From assembly GCA_964016985.1 (NCBI GenBank), contig OZ024834.1:83860289-83924288 (forward strand): a DNA stretch of 64,000 nt, given 5' to 3'. Shown in pieces: positions 46,256 through 57,009 of the stretch; the first letter of the stretch is position 1; each line of letters begins with the position of its first letter. Origin of the DNA: Anodontia alba (taxonomy: Eukaryota; Mollusca; Bivalvia; Lucinida; Lucinidae). The position numbers were made by a program, and so were the translations under genes. The notes below the pieces were generated by a model. It worked only from the letters and a program-made list of their open reading frames with translations, did no database searches and had not been told where the DNA came from.

Positions 46256-46467
46256 TTAACCTTTACCATACTCTGGGCAATTTCAGTAGAAGACAAATTA
46301 TGATATTATTTTCTTATTTTTACCAGAAAATAGGCTTTGACATTTCATGCAAATTGTTTCCTAAGAGCCAATTTGCATGAAGTGTCAAAACCTATATTCT
46401 GGGAAGAGTACGAAAAATATTTTAAAATGTCTTCTGCTGGAATTTTTACCCATCATGCTAAGCATTA
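46256..46467 (+). mobile_element. Family J MITE, copy J6
   Basis: TTAACCTTTACCATACTCTG; arms TTTGACATTTCATGCAAATT and AATTTGCATGAAGTGTCAAA; GTCTTCTGCTGGAATTTTTA; CATCATGCTAAGCATTA. Confidence 0.88.
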
Positions 46468-46526
46468 CAGTAACTGTTATCACATAGTTTTCCTTCTGCT
46501 AGTACTGTCTGCAGCTGGATCACCCC

Positions 46527-46795
46527 TTAACCTTTACTACTCTCTGGGCAGACGACAAATTTGTGATATTTTTCCCAGAAAACAGGATTAGACATTTCAT
46601 GCAAACTGTCTCCTTCAGAAAACAGGATTTGACTTTTCATGCAAATTGTCTCCAACAGGATTTGACATTTCATGCAAATTGTCTCCAAAGAGAGACAATT
46701 TGCATGAAATGTCTAATCCTGTTTTCTGGGGAAAATAAGAAAAATATTTCAAAATGTCGTCTGCTGAAAACTTTACCCAGAGTGCTAAGCGTTGA
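46527..46795 (+). mobile_element. Family J MITE, copy J7, left arm triplicated
   Basis: TTAACCTTTACTACTCTCTG to CAGAGTGCTAAGCGTTGA. The arm GACATTTCATGCAAATTGTC plus TCC occurs three times in tandem (46591, 46631 and 46663) before the single right arm at 46695. Confidence 0.9.
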
Positions 46796-47005
46796 CAACA
46801 AGGTCACAACAGCAAAAGCCAGACTACAAGTATGTTACAGAAATTTACATCATGTAGATATGGCACAAATCTATGCTAATTATAGTAACCGGCAATCAGC
46901 ATAGCAGATATGAATAAAAATTCCAAAAATAAATTTCGCTTTTACATAAACAATAGCTTTATACAGCAACAAATGTCTAAGCGCTAATGTACAGAAAGTT
47001 TTTAC

Positions 47006-47239
47006 TTAAACCCTTAAAGGATCAAGCAAATTGTAGCAGATGACAGTCTAAATTTTTTAAATTATTATTTTTCAGAGGAAAAATAAGGCCTGACATGTGA
47101 TTCATCTGCTAACAGAAGATTCATATTAACTATTAAACCTTATTTTCCCTGAAAAACAACATTAAACTCCACCCTACCCTCCCCCCACCCCACAAATATG
47201 TCATCTGCTGCAGTTGTGATTTATGCTTTAAGGGTCAAT
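47006..47239 (+). mobile_element. Family I MITE, copy I5
   Basis: TTAAACCCTTAAAGGATCAA start; GATTCATCTGCTAACAGAAG centre; GTCATCTGCTGCAGTTGTGA; ATGCTTTAAGGGTCAA end. A C-rich insertion precedes the right end. Confidence 0.75.
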
Positions 47240-47274
47240 TGATCAGACACAGATCAAGGTTGTTTATACAGATA

Positions 47275-47500
47275 ACCATTGGTAAAGATCAATATTGACA
47301 CTTAATTAATTTTGAAAATTATCGTTTTTAAAAAGTTGCTTTTTTTAGCAATGAAAAATAAGGGTTGACATTTCATGTGAACTGGCAGAGAAAATAAAAT
47401 GACATATCATGTGAATTGTCTGTCTAGCAGACAATTCACATGAGAAATCAGTCCTTATTTTCTCTTGAAAATAATTAAAAAATATTTCAAAATACCATCC
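47275..47500 (+). mobile_element. Family I remnant, copy I6, arm duplicated
   Basis: TGACATTTCATGTGAACTGG then TGACATATCATGTGAATTGT, GTCTAGCAGAC centre and the inverse arm. The left arm occurs twice, as in J7; termini eroded. Confidence 0.65.
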
Positions 47501-47570
47501 CCTTATTTATGACCACCGGGACCCATCTTCAAGCCTAAGTAAACTTTATGTGACGTGTGTATATGCTGCC

Positions 47571-47848
47571 CATTACGAAAACATGCCTATTCAAATATAT
47601 TGAAAATTTTACAACCAAAATAGGAAAATTTTCAGATAAAAAATTCTGGTATTTTTCATATTTATGCTCAAAAAATAGACTGTGGGTACTCATAAGAACT
47701 GTCTTGGTGAGGCAGTTCTAACAAGTACCCACAATCTATGTTTTTCAGCAAAATAAGAAAAATAATGCAAACCCCTGTAAACCCCCGTTTTACTATATAA
47801 AAGTGGGGTTTAAGGGGGTCAAAATTATATTGGCATGTTTTCGTGATG
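47571..47848 (+). mobile_element. Family B MITE, copy B7
   Basis: CATTACGAAAACATGCCTAT to GTTTTCGTGATG. Hairpin 47681-47743 has several unpaired changes (CTGTCTTGGTGAGGCAG), making this an older copy. Confidence 0.9.
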
Positions 47849-48233
47849 AATATTTTGTTTCTGCCAAGACAAGAAATATAACTGCATAATTCATTTCACA
47901 CACTGAATAATGAGTTAGGGTACTTTTTTTACGAACAAAATGGTTCATATTTCATGCATGCAACAGTCTTGTTATTAAATGATGGCATACTGATGTTTTA
48001 AACTTGGTCCAGAGAGAAAATGCTGAATTGACCATTAGTGAGGTTTTTTTTGTTATTTCTTTATATTTATAATGTGATTTATATATTAGCAGCAGAGAAG
48101 GCTATTTTTTTCAACCAAAAAGTATTGATATTTTTCGTATTTCACCTCAAAAATGTATGTTTTGGGTACCCATTAGTAGCACTGTGGTTAGGGTCCATAT
48201 TTTGTAGTGTTGTAAGTGAACAGTGCTATAATA

Positions 48234-48587
48234 TCGTATTCGACCTAATTACCACACATTCCCCTATAAGCGCACAGCCAAGCAATTCCTTAGTCTTCAG
48301 GCTACATCCAGTGTACTTTTTGTCTACTTCTTTATAAAGGCATTATGTTGTGGATACCCATTTGAATTGCATCGACTTGTCGATGCAATTCAAATGGATA
48401 CCCACAACAAATGCTTTTATAAAGAAAATCAGAAAAACAAATTGCATAAATATCATCAAATACGTCCTTTGTTCATCTTTCTTTTTAAAGTGTACCCTTA
48501 GTAGGTAGATACATATTTTACCACAAGTTTTCCCAGTAATTTTAAAAAACCTGAGCGCACAGTGCAGTAATTAGGTTGAATACAGTT
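48234..48587 (+). mobile_element. Family D element, copy D3
   Basis: CGTATTCGACCTAATTACCA to TTAGGTTGAATACAG. Hairpin 48343-48412 with TTGAATTGCATCGAC on the left arm, almost fully paired. Confidence 0.88.
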
Positions 48588-48825
48588 TACATAGCTCTAG
48601 TCAGAGAGAATAATCAGAGAGTATTTTTTGTTGTTGTTGTTGTTACTTTTGTACTAAAACATGCCTTGTGGGTGGGTACCACCTGGAATCACCCTGCTGG
48701 AATGTGCAGGCAGGTCTGAGTCTTTCCTAGAAGCCCTGATTTTGTTGGAGCCCAGTTCTTGAAGTTTTGATAAAAAAAAATTCGAAGACGCAGCATATGC
48801 TTCACCCTTGTAAGCTTAATAACTT

Positions 48826-48979
48826 TACCACTCCATGGACAAATTAAGCAGACAGCTGATATTTTTCCTATTTTAACCAGATTATAAGTTTTGCATTTCA
48901 TGCGAATTATCTCCTTAGGAAAAATGAGAAAAATATTTCAAAATGCTGTCTGTTGAAATTTTTACCCAGCATGCTTAAC
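48826..48979 (+). mobile_element. Family J MITE, copy J8, right arm deleted
   Basis: TTAATAACTTTACCACTCCA start, GCATTTCATGCGAATTATCT arm, then AGGAAAAATGAGAAAAAT and CCCAGCATGCTTAAC. Confidence 0.78.
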
Positions 48980-48995
48980 ACTGAAATGAATGACA

Positions 48996-49242
48996 GGGAC
49001 CAGTTGTTCAAAACGTAACAAAGTTGTTAGCTAACACGATGTTAAAATTTGTATCTTGAAACATGGCAAATAAATTGATATTTTTTTCTGAAAAAGTGTG
49101 AACGGCTTTTGCAGTGCAAAAGCTACTCATATTTTTGGCAGCAAAAATATCAATGTATTTGAAAATACCTTAGCTACAACAGTTAACAAGCTTGTCGTTA
49201 ACAAGTTTGTTAAGCTAAGGATGCTTTGAACAACTGGGCCCA
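48996..49242. mobile_element. Family N element, copy N2
   Basis: GGGACCAGTTGTTCAAA to TTTGAACAACTGGGCCC. Better preserved than N1; TTAACAAGCTTGTCGTTAAC and AACAAGTTTGTTAAGC near the right end. Internal stem GGCTTTTGCAGTGCAAAAGC. Confidence 0.85.
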
Positions 49243-49257
49243 GTTCTTAACAAGTAA

Positions 49258-49619
49258 TACAGTCGAACCTCAATGGCTCGAACACCGATGGCTCGTTTAC
49301 TATAGCTTATTCGAACTCGTTTTTGAGTCCCTACGAAATTCTACAGATAGCTCAAAAAACAAATATTTAGGGAAATTTTCTTATTTTTATTATGATATTG
49401 TATGTTGTGTGTACTCATTAGAATCACCTCACTGAGGCAATTCTAATGAGTACATGCAACATACCATTTTTGTGTAGAAGATCGAAAACATTTCCATGAA
49501 TTATCGCCATTTGCTTCCTGACATGGCCCCATGATTAATCCTCAGTGGCTCGAACTACCCATCTCTCGAACAAATATCCATGGTTCCAAAGATGTTCGAG
49601 CCATTGAAGTTCGACTGTA
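49258..49619. mobile_element. Family K2 pogo-like element with central hairpin
   Basis: TACAGTCGAACCTCAATGGC to GCCATTGAAGTTCGACTGTA, flanked by TA. At its centre (49394-49470) is a hairpin TGTATGTTGTGTGTACTCAT with upper stem AGAATCACCTC, the same cassette as in family C. Confidence 0.85.
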
Positions 49620-49977
49620 ATTTCATTGATTGTCTAAAATTTTAACTCATATCATAGTAGCTTATCAGATGAGATAGCATTCCATCCTGACAGCAGACGT
49701 AATCAGATAAATATTTTTTTTATTTTTTCTCTACATTTTCTCATGCTGAGTTTCAAATCCATATCCATTTTAGTTTCTGGTTTAAATCATGAAACAGATT
49801 TAGGACAAAAGCACAATATGTAAAAATTCAAAAGCATTAACAAGTCGTATACTAATCACAAAACAACAATGCCCTAAGTAACAGAAAAACAGAATGGTAT
49901 TTACAAACATAAACATACCATTAGCAAAATTATATTGTCATATAAAAGAAGAGTTATTTCTATCAACAGGATTCTAA

Positions 49978-50135
49978 AATACAGTCAAGCAATTCCGTAG
50001 TCTTCAGATTACAGCCAGTGTACTTTCTGTCTAGTTCTTTATAAAGGCATATGTTGTGGGTACCCATTTGAATTGCATCGACTTCGTCGATGCAATTCAA
50101 ATGGGTACTCACAACATATGCCTTTATAAAGAAGT
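49978..50135 (+). mobile_element. Family D central part, copy D4
   Basis: CAGTCAAGCAATTCCGTAGT, TTCTTTATAAAGGCATATG, a perfect hairpin (50046-50123, TTGAATTGCATCGACTTCG centre), then stops at CTTTATAAAGAAG. Confidence 0.85.
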
Positions 50136-50142
50136 GTGCTTT

Positions 50143-50352
50143 ACTTAAGGGGAATGAATGCACTTACAAGGGAGACAACCCTGCCAAAACTGATTATGCC
50201 TCTCTTCTGAAAAGGGGTCTAATATAAAAGAAAAGAATCTGCTACCAAAGGGAGCAATTTCTTCCCTTTTTAATTAGACACCTTTACAAAAGGGGCTTGG
50301 AATGCAAGAAAGCATACAGGAAGTCACAAAGATTGTCTCCCTTGCAAAAAAT
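50143..50352. mobile_element. Family L element
   Basis: ACAAGGGAGACAACCCTGCC at the left, AAAAGGGGTCTAATATAAAA, GGGAGCAATTTCTTCCC, and GATTGTCTCCCTTGCAAAA at the right, so GGGAGACAA/TTGTCTCCC are terminal repeats. Confidence 0.72.
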
Positions 50353-50538
50353 GATGGCTAAATCTCCAGCTGTAAGCATTCACCTTAAAAATTAAAACAT
50401 ATACTGATATTCCATCAGAAAAAATACACTCTGTGAAATATTGCTAAATATATTCAAAAACAATTTTGATTTATAACTTCTGTTGTACTAAGAAAACTGG
50501 CCTATTACATTTTGTGTGCATGTACATTTAGTGGATGT

Positions 50539-50742
50539 TTAACATGCTGGGTAAATATTTCATCAGCTGACATTTTGAATTATTTTTTCTTTTTCTAATA
50601 GTTTTTCCAGAAAATTGGATTTGACATTTCATGCAAATTGTCTCCCTAGGAGACAATTTGCACACAATGTCAAATCCTATTTTCTGCATAAAATAAGAAA
50701 CAATATCATCAATTTGTCGTCTGCTAACTTAGCCCAGGTTAA
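50539..50742 (-). mobile_element. Family J MITE, copy J9 (inverted)
   Basis: TTAACATGCTGGGTAAAT to TTAGCCCAGGTTAA. Arms TTTGACATTTCATGCAAATT and AATTTGCACACAATGTCAAA around CTCCCTAGGAG. Confidence 0.88.
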
Positions 50743-51310
50743 CTGCTTGCAGGTGTAACAGGAATATGTGGTAAACTTATAACACTGCTTTTCTATTTCA
50801 AATTTCTTCTGTTGGCATACAAAACTAAATATCAACAAAATCCAAACGACTAATTAATACTGGTTAAATGAATTTTGCCACAAATAAAACAAAATTCATT
50901 GTTAAATGCTATTTTAAGTGCAGTGATTTTTGCATCAAGTGCATGTATTCTAACCTGTTTCCTTATATCTTAATTGATCATGCTTAAAGCTTACAAACTA
51001 GGAATGAAGGAAATTAGATACATTTTCCTGTGAGACAAGCCTGTACAAACTGGTTTTGCTTCCCTTTGAAAAAGGCTCTACTCCCTTTTCGCTTCCCTTT
51101 GGAAAAAGGAAACTAGTAACAGTATTTTCAGAGAAAACAGGTCCCCCCACCGCAACTTTTCAGTTTTTCTACAGCTACGACCTTGAAACTTAAGTCAAGG
51201 TCAGCAAAATCTAATCAGTTCTTTGTTATGTCCCAATTATATACCCATTAAAATTTGGTCAGAATCCAACCACTGGTTCACAAGATATTGTGCAGACAAG
51301 AAAGTTTCAC

Positions 51311-51798
51311 TCCCAACTTTCTGGGCTAATTCAGCAGACAAAAAAATAGGGGTTGACATTTCATGCGAATTGTCAAAGCCCATGAGGACAATAAGCAAAA
51401 TATTTCAAAATACAGTCGAACCTTGTTATCTCGAACTCGCTTATTTCGAAGTACCGCTTATCTCGAAGTGAAAATCTGGTCCCTGTTTTAACACGAAACT
51501 ATGACAACAGGTAACAAAATAATGTGGAAAAAAGGAGAAATTGCTCCTAAGGAGCAATTTCTCCTCTTTTCCACATTATTTTATATATATAGTTCTAACC
51601 AGGAGTCAAATTACATATTCGTTTGTTAAATGGGGTTGTTCAATTTATTGTTTTCCTCCTCACTCTCTCAACTCTGATATGTCGAAGTACGGACATCTCG
51701 AAAAGTTTCAGTGAGTCCCTTGGAATTCGAGATAACGAGAGTCGACTGTATTTCAAAATATTATTGTTGAAATTTTTAGCCTGCATGCTAAGCGTTAA
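51311..51798 (+). mobile_element. Family J MITE J10, split by a K element
   Basis: CCAACTTTCTGGGCTAATTC, GACATTTCATGCGAATTGTC, broken after TATTTCAAAATA, resuming TTGTTGAAATTTTTAGCC and GCATGCTAAGCGTTAA. Confidence 0.88.
51413..51748. mobile_element. Family K pogo-like element K3 flanked by a 12-bp direct repeat
   Basis: CAGTCGAACCTTGTTATCTC to GAGATAACGAGAGTCGACTG. Centre GGAGAAATTGCTCCTAAGGA is a short hairpin. TATTTCAAAATA lies on both sides (51401-51412, 51749-51760). Confidence 0.88.
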
Positions 51799-51869
51799 AG
51801 AAAGAAACTCCATATAAGATGTTTCTTGTTGTGTTTTTTTTTCACCAAAATGTATGGATATTTTTTTGT

Positions 51870-51975
51870 TATTTTTTGGTGAAAACCTATCTTGTGAGTA
51901 CTCATTAAAAGTGCCTCAGTAGGTGATTCTAATGAGTACCCACAACATATGTTTTTATGGAGAACTAGAGAAAAT
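51870..51975. mobile_element. Family C-type hairpin, diverged
   Basis: CTTGTGAGTACTCATTAAAA and GAGTACCCACAACATATG with upper stem GTGCCTCAGTAGGTG. C terminal repeats absent. Confidence 0.7.
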
Positions 51976-52005
51976 TATCCTAGAATTATCACCAACTGCT
52001 CCTCC

Positions 52006-52251
52006 TTAACCCTTAAGATGCCAAGAAAAACTACTTCTGAAAATGTCATCTGTTTATGCCGTCTGCTGCATCTTCTTGAAAACTTTTTAAGCATACTTTT
52101 TGCATGTAGGCAAACAGTATGGAACCAGATCAGACTGAGACTAGAGGAGCAGTCTGATCTGGGTCCACACTGTTTGCAATAATGACTTTTAAAGTAACTG
52201 GCAGAAGACAAAGCAGACGACAATTGTTGTGTATGGCGTCTTAAGGGTTAA
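52006..52251 (+). mobile_element. Family H MITE, copy H4
   Basis: TTAACCCTTAAGATGCCAAG to TGGCGTCTTAAGGGTTAA: the termini carry a paired substitution (AGATGCC/GGCGTCT). Hairpin 52110-52177; one lower arm has GAACCAGATCAG where the other keeps GATCTGGGTCC. Confidence 0.9.
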
Positions 52252-52393
52252 GTCCATTGTGACCTACATGATTTTAAAAACAAAATCGCAGCATAAACAT
52301 TGTACTGCAGCAATAAGTACATAATATGAATATATACACAAAGATATTTATGATAAAATCTTTGACATGTACACCAAATGGCCATAAGACTTG

Positions 52394-52614
52394 TTAACAC
52401 TTTACCTACCACACTTTAGGTAGATTCAGCAGACAACAAACTGGTGACATTTTACTTACTTTTTTCCTAGAAAATAGGATCTGACACTTCATGCAAATTG
52501 TCTCCTAAGGAGAAAATTTGCATGAAATGTCAGCCCCTATTTTCTAGGAAAAATAAGAAAACATATTTCAAAAGGTTGTCTGCTGAAATTTTTACCCAGT
52601 ATGCAAAGTGTTAA
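52394..52614 (+). mobile_element. Family J MITE, copy J11
   Basis: TTAACACTTTACCTACCACA to AAAGTGTTAA. Arms CTGACACTTCATGCAAATTG and partner around TCTCCTAAGGAGA. Confidence 0.88.
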
Positions 52615-52835
52615 ATATGCCCTGTTAAAAAGCACTTCATGACAGCTATGATAAACAAGAGTACAGATCGGCACACTATCTTTACCCTTAGTTTTTGCAC
52701 CACACAGACCTGAGTGTCTGATCAGGATCTACACTGTTTGCCACTTATCCAGCAGTTTTAAGACACATACACAGATAATAAAAATGGCCTCCTCTGATAA
52801 GAAAACACAAAAAATATCCTTAATTTTCATCCAGT

Positions 52836-53090
52836 CATCACGAAAACATGCCTATATAATTTTGACCGCTTAAACCCCACTTTTATATAGTAAAACTGGG
52901 GTTTACAGGGGTATACATTATTTTTCTTATTTCTGCTCAAAAACATAGATTGTGGGTATTCGTTAGAACCACCTCACCGAGGCTATGTTTTGAGCAGAAA
53001 TAAGAAAATATCAGAATTTTTCATCTGAAAATTTTCATTTTTTTGGTGGTGAAATTTTCAGTATATTTGAATAGGCATGTTTTCATAATG
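52836..53090 (-). mobile_element. Family B MITE, copy B8 (inverted), hairpin arm deleted
   Basis: CATCACGAAAACATGCCTAT to GTTTTCATAATG. After ACCACCTCACCGAGG the sequence jumps to CTATGTTTTGAGCAG, so about 30 bp of one stem arm is missing. Confidence 0.88.
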
Positions 53091-53254
53091 GTGATTTAGC
53101 CTGCAGAGTGCTAAAACTTTAAAAATATGTATGGACTGGAACATGTAATGAACGTGATCTCCTACTTTCGGACAAAATATACTTAAATGTTTGCATTTTA
53201 TGAATTAATTTTACTCTCTCAAATTATGGCAGTGGCTCTCATCGTTTTCCATAG

Positions 53255-53415
53255 TGGGAACATAATCCTCAGAAAAATTTCTCAGTGCTTTCGCTGTGGT
53301 TCAAATCCAAGCCATGCAAGCTCTGATCAATGCCTAACCTAACCACATTGTTCAGTGTTTGCAGGGTGGAGGTTCAAACCCCCAGCCAAAGCACTGAGAA
53401 ATTATGCTTAATCCT
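53255..53415. mobile_element. Inverted pair of tRNA-like SINE head fragments
   Basis: Plus strand: TCAGTGCTTTCGCTGTGGTT then GGTTCAAATCC-type B box (~53300). Minus strand: CTCAGTGCTTTGGCTGGGGG then GGTTTGAACCTCC (~53370). Related to the head at 60434-60512 but distinct from family S. Confidence 0.5.
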
Positions 53416-53419
53416 ACAG

Positions 53420-53600
53420 ATTAAAACAGTGTAGATCCAGATGAGACGGCTCATAACTAGCCGTATCATCAGGATATACACTGTTTGCCATTCTGTTTTT
53501 GATTTTAGGCTGAAACCCCTATTAGCATCAGTGGACATGTCCAAATTCAAGAATGGAACAGTCCACTTTAGAAACTCAGGGATGAAAGAGTTAAATATGT
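53420..53600 (+). mobile_element. Family Q hairpin element, copy Q2
   Basis: Hairpin AACAGTGTAGATCCAGATGA, upper stem ACGGCTCATAACTAGCCGT, partner (53425-53488); then GGACATGTCCAAATTCAAGA and CAGGGATGAAAGAGTTAA. The same tail phrase appears at 54778-54835. Confidence 0.65.
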
Positions 53601-53803
53601 TCAGGCAATCTGCACCATCTGTCATCATATCTGTCATGCAGTTTATAATTATCAGCTTTACAAGGCTAATAAAAATAATAGAATTGATTATACTCAAGAG
53701 GGTTCAATTGTTCATAGCTTTATTAGTCCTATACGGCCCCCAAACCAAAATGCACATCTGCAAACATTGTGGATTCAAATGTTCTTTAACAAATCAGGAT
53801 CAA

Positions 53804-54159
53804 CCGTATTCAAACTAATTACCGCACATATCCCCTTGCAATTTTGTAGGCTTCAGTTTGCAGTCCGTGTAATGTTACCTGCTTCTTCAAATAGCATATG
53901 TTGGGGCAATTCAAATGAGTACCCACAACATATGCTTTTATAAACTTGTCCAGGTAATTGAAATGAGTAACCACAATATATGCTTTTATAAGGAAAATCA
54001 GAACACATATCACATAAGCATCATGTAATATGCCTCTCAGGAAATCCTCTGCTCATATTCCTTTAAAGTGTGTCCTTATTAAGAAGATATTTTACTACAT
54101 TTTTTCCAGTAATTTTGAAAAACTTAAGAGCACAGTGTGGTAATCAGGTTGAATATGGT
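53804..54159 (+). mobile_element. Family D element, copy D5, hairpin damaged
   Basis: CCGTATTCAAACTAATTACC to GGTTGAATATGGT. The left hairpin arm is mostly gone; the distal arm AATGAGTACCCACAACATAT with CTTTTATAA recurs as a diverged copy (GGTAATTGAAATGAGTAACC). Confidence 0.82.
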
Positions 54160-54195
54160 TTACGCCATTCTATTTGTAATTTTGTCAAACAGTCC

Positions 54196-54757
54196 CAAAG
54201 CTCCAGGTAAGGTAAGTAAACAATACTGATATCTTTCTTATTTCTCACAAAAACCTATGTTGATGCACTCATTAGAAGTGCCTAGCCGAGGCACTTCTAA
54301 TGAGTACCCACAATGCATGTTTTTGTGGAGAAATAAGAAACAAATATTTTTTGAGATACTGTATTCAACCTAATTACCGCACATATCCCTATAAGTGCAA
54401 AGTCAAGCAATACCGTAAATCTTCAGATTATAGTCAGTATACTTTTCGTCTACTTCTTTATAAAACCATAGGTTGTGGGTACCCATGTGAATTGCATCGA
54501 CATGTCAATGCAATTCAAATGAGTACCCACAACATATGCATTTATAAAGAAAATCAGAAAGAAAAAAAAAACCCAAAAACTCAAAAACATCACATAGGCA
54601 TCTTTTGATAAGTCCTTTGCTGATTTTTTTTTTTAAAGTGTACCCTTAGTATAGGTAGGTACATATTTTACCACAGGTTTTCCCAGTATTTATGAAAAAC
54701 CTAAGTGCATAGTGTGGTAATTAAGTCGAATACGGTATATCCTTATCTGTAGCTATG
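54196..54757. mobile_element. Family C MITE containing a nested family D element
   Basis: CAAAGCTCCAGGTAAGG to CTTATCTGTAGCTATG. C hairpin at 54255-54322 (AAGTGCCTAGCCGAGGCACTT). D6 occupies 54357-54737 between hairpin and right terminus. Confidence 0.85.
54357..54737 (+). mobile_element. Family D element, copy D6, nested in C, TA-flanked
   Basis: TACTGTATTCAACC to GTCGAATACGGTA, TA on both sides. Hairpin 54471-54538, TTGTGGGTACCCATGTGAAT lower stem. TA duplication suggests Tc1/mariner-type mobilisation (inference). Confidence 0.86.
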
Positions 54758-54944
54758 CTCCTTTTTTGAAATAATGAACATGTCCAAATTCAATAACGGA
54801 AGAAACCATTTTAGCCATTTAGGGGTGAAAGAGATAAGCTAATGAGCTAACTCATTATCCACCTGCAGACATTTTACCTTTAAAGTGTCATGCAAAATTG
54901 CAGCAGATGACATTTACTCTACTGTACTGATGGGTCTTTTTTTT

Positions 54945-55090
54945 TTTTTTTTTTAGTTGAGGCTTTTACAGCCCAGTCAACCCATTAGGGTGATGCCGAG
55001 CCAAACAGTTTACCTAAACACACTTTTCATGGGCAGGCTTAGTCCTCTAAGCGGTTACCCAGTATTTGTGCACATTCTTTTGCCAGAAAC
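54945..55090 (-). mobile_element. Family S SINE 3' part
   Basis: TTAGTTGAGGCTTTTACAGC through GGGCAGGCTTAGTCCTC to TTTTGCCAGAAACC, then replaced by L sequence. A truncated I start (ACCTTTAAAGTGTCATGC, 54878) precedes it. Confidence 0.8.
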
Positions 55091-55237
55091 CTACTGAAAG
55101 GTCTACTCTAAAAGGAAAGAATTTGCTCCCCATGGGAGCAAATTCTTCCCTTTTAGAATAGACCCCCTTTCAGAAGAAGCTTGATGTGCAGGAATACAAA
55201 TACATGTAGAATGTCATGTAAGTTGTCTTCTTGTAAA
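55091..55237. mobile_element. Family L element
   Basis: GGTCTACTCTAAAAGGAAAG and GGGAGCAAATTCTTCCC flank CCCCATGGG; TTTTAGAATAGACCCCC follows. Central stem nearly perfect. Confidence 0.75.
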
Positions 55238-55563
55238 ACATGACAGAAAAAACTACCAAGAGAATTCAGTCCATTAAGTGACACAAAAATGAAAAAAAAA
55301 AATATTTCAAAATGTTCTCTGCCAACAATTAGCTATAATGGATTAATAGTTAAATAAAGCACAAAGCTTTGAACAAAAGAACCAAAGACAATAACAAAAA
55401 GCACCGGTTAGTAATATGATAATTGAGATCTTAAATTCCTGCATTTCAACATCATTTCTCCCTAATTTAATAATGTTAGTTCATGTCAAGAGAAAACAGG
55501 CCGCGCACTAATTCATACAAAAGTACAAGACCAAACCTGCACACCTCTGTATTCTGAAATCAA

Positions 55564-56032
55564 GGCCCAGTTGTTCAAAACATCACTAGCTTAATAAACT
55601 CATTAAGCCTTCATTGGTATTTATTATGTTGTGCTACAAAAAAATAAATAAATAAATAAAAAATTAAAATACTCTGATAACTTTTTACCATTACACAACC
55701 CACTTTGCACTACCTAAAATATTTAGTGTATTTAAAACCAATCATGCTGCAATAATTAGCCCTTAAAGCCCTTATTTTTCAGAGAAATTAAGGCTTGACA
55801 TTAAATGTGAATTGTCTGCCTAGCAGAAAATTCACATAAAATGTCAATCCTTAATTTTTCTAACAATTAAAGCAAAAAATTATTTCTGAATATCATCTGC
55901 TGCCATTGTGGTTGGAAATTGAAGAATTAAAGTCACATTAATTTAAATAAAAAGGTTGCATTTGGAAACAAAGAATACACCAAAGAACAAAACTTGGTTA
56001 GTTAAGCTAACTATGCCATGAACAACTGGTTC
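55564..56032. mobile_element. Family N element with nested family I
   Basis: GGCCCAGTTGTTCAAAAC to TATGCCATGAACAACTGGTT. The I7 element at 55755-55930 lies inside. AT-rich expansion (AATAAATAAATAAATA) near 55640. Confidence 0.72.
55755..55930 (+). mobile_element. Family I MITE, copy I7, nested in N4
   Basis: TTAGCCCTTAAAGCCC; arms CTTGACATTAAATGTGAATT and AATTCACATAAAATGTCAA share a paired change; ATCATCTGCTGCCATTGTGG; right end eroded to AAGAATTAA. Confidence 0.78.
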
Positions 56033-56227
56033 CAAGTCTTTAGACATTTGCTACATTCAGAAGGTTTATATCTGGCACCATCTAGACAGTAAAAAGCAAA
56101 GTTCCTGACCAGATTACAGACATGTAGCCTGGTCTGGGTCTTCAATGTATGCATACAGCACGGGCAGGTTTTCCTTTGATGAGCCTCACACTGTCTCAAC
56201 CTCAGCTACATTACACACATTAACCAA

Positions 56228-56783
56228 CTGTCCTTTCGACATCTCTTGGAAAGACATTTTTTGCTTGGCGTTTTATTTCAAATGAAATATTTTGTTCTGA
56301 TTGACCATATCTTATCAGAAACCATTTGTCCTTTATGTTTCTGTGTTTTATTATCAAATATTTACACAAAAATTAAAGTTACGGCCAAAAGTTGGTCTGA
56401 CCTATGCAATTTCTATAGTAAAGTGATTTTTTTTTAATTTTTGTCTAAGAAAATATTTTTTACTTTTCTTTGCTGAATTTGAATTATTGATGTTTTACAA
56501 CAATATTGTGAAAATTTCAGAAAAATTGAACAAGTGGAACTTGTTGAAAATTTGGCTCCAAGTTACCTACCCTACAGATTTCTGCATGATTTGGCTTCAT
56601 TTTTACTATGGGAAAAAGTGAAAATATTTGATGTTTTAAAAACCAATGACTAGAATAAAATGTTTTATACATAGGTAGTTACGACAAATGGTTTTGCATT
56701 AAATCATGACAAAAAATTGCAAATTTAGTTCTGTGTAAAGCGTCAAGCAAAAAATGACTTTCTGAAAGATGTCGAAAGTACAG
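56228..56783 (+). mobile_element. Family R element, long copy R2
   Basis: CTGTCCTTTCGACATC to GATGTCGAAAGTACAG; terminal repeats continue about 40 bp (AAGACATTTTTTGCTTGGCG versus CGTCAAGCAAAAAATGAC). TAACCAA/TAACAAA beside the ends may be a worn duplication. 556 bp, no coding capacity. Confidence 0.82.
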
Positions 56784-56786
56784 TAA

Positions 56787-57006
56787 CAAAGCTCCAGATA
56801 GGACAATTTTTTTTCAACCAAAAATTGAGAATATTTTTCTTATTTCTGCACCAAAACATATGTTGTGGGTATTCATTAGAAGCGCCTCGGCGAGGCGCTT
56901 CTAATGCCTACCCACAACATATGTCTTGGTGCCTACCCACAACATATGTCTTGGTGCAGAAATAAGATAAATATTTACCTGATACTCCAACTTATCTGGA
57001 GTTATG
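56787..57006. mobile_element. Family C MITE with arm-tip duplication
   Basis: CAAAGCTCCAGATAGG to CTTATCTGGAGTTATG. Hairpin from 56855 with AGCGCCTCGGCGAGGCGCT; after it ACCCACAACATATGTCTTGG plus TGCCT is directly repeated (56920 and 56935). Confidence 0.85.
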
Positions 57007-57009
57007 ATC

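Noticed and set aside
53441..53818. Opposed ORFs of 125 and 107 codons
   Set aside because: Both strands are open because of the Q2 palindrome; neither shows a domain.
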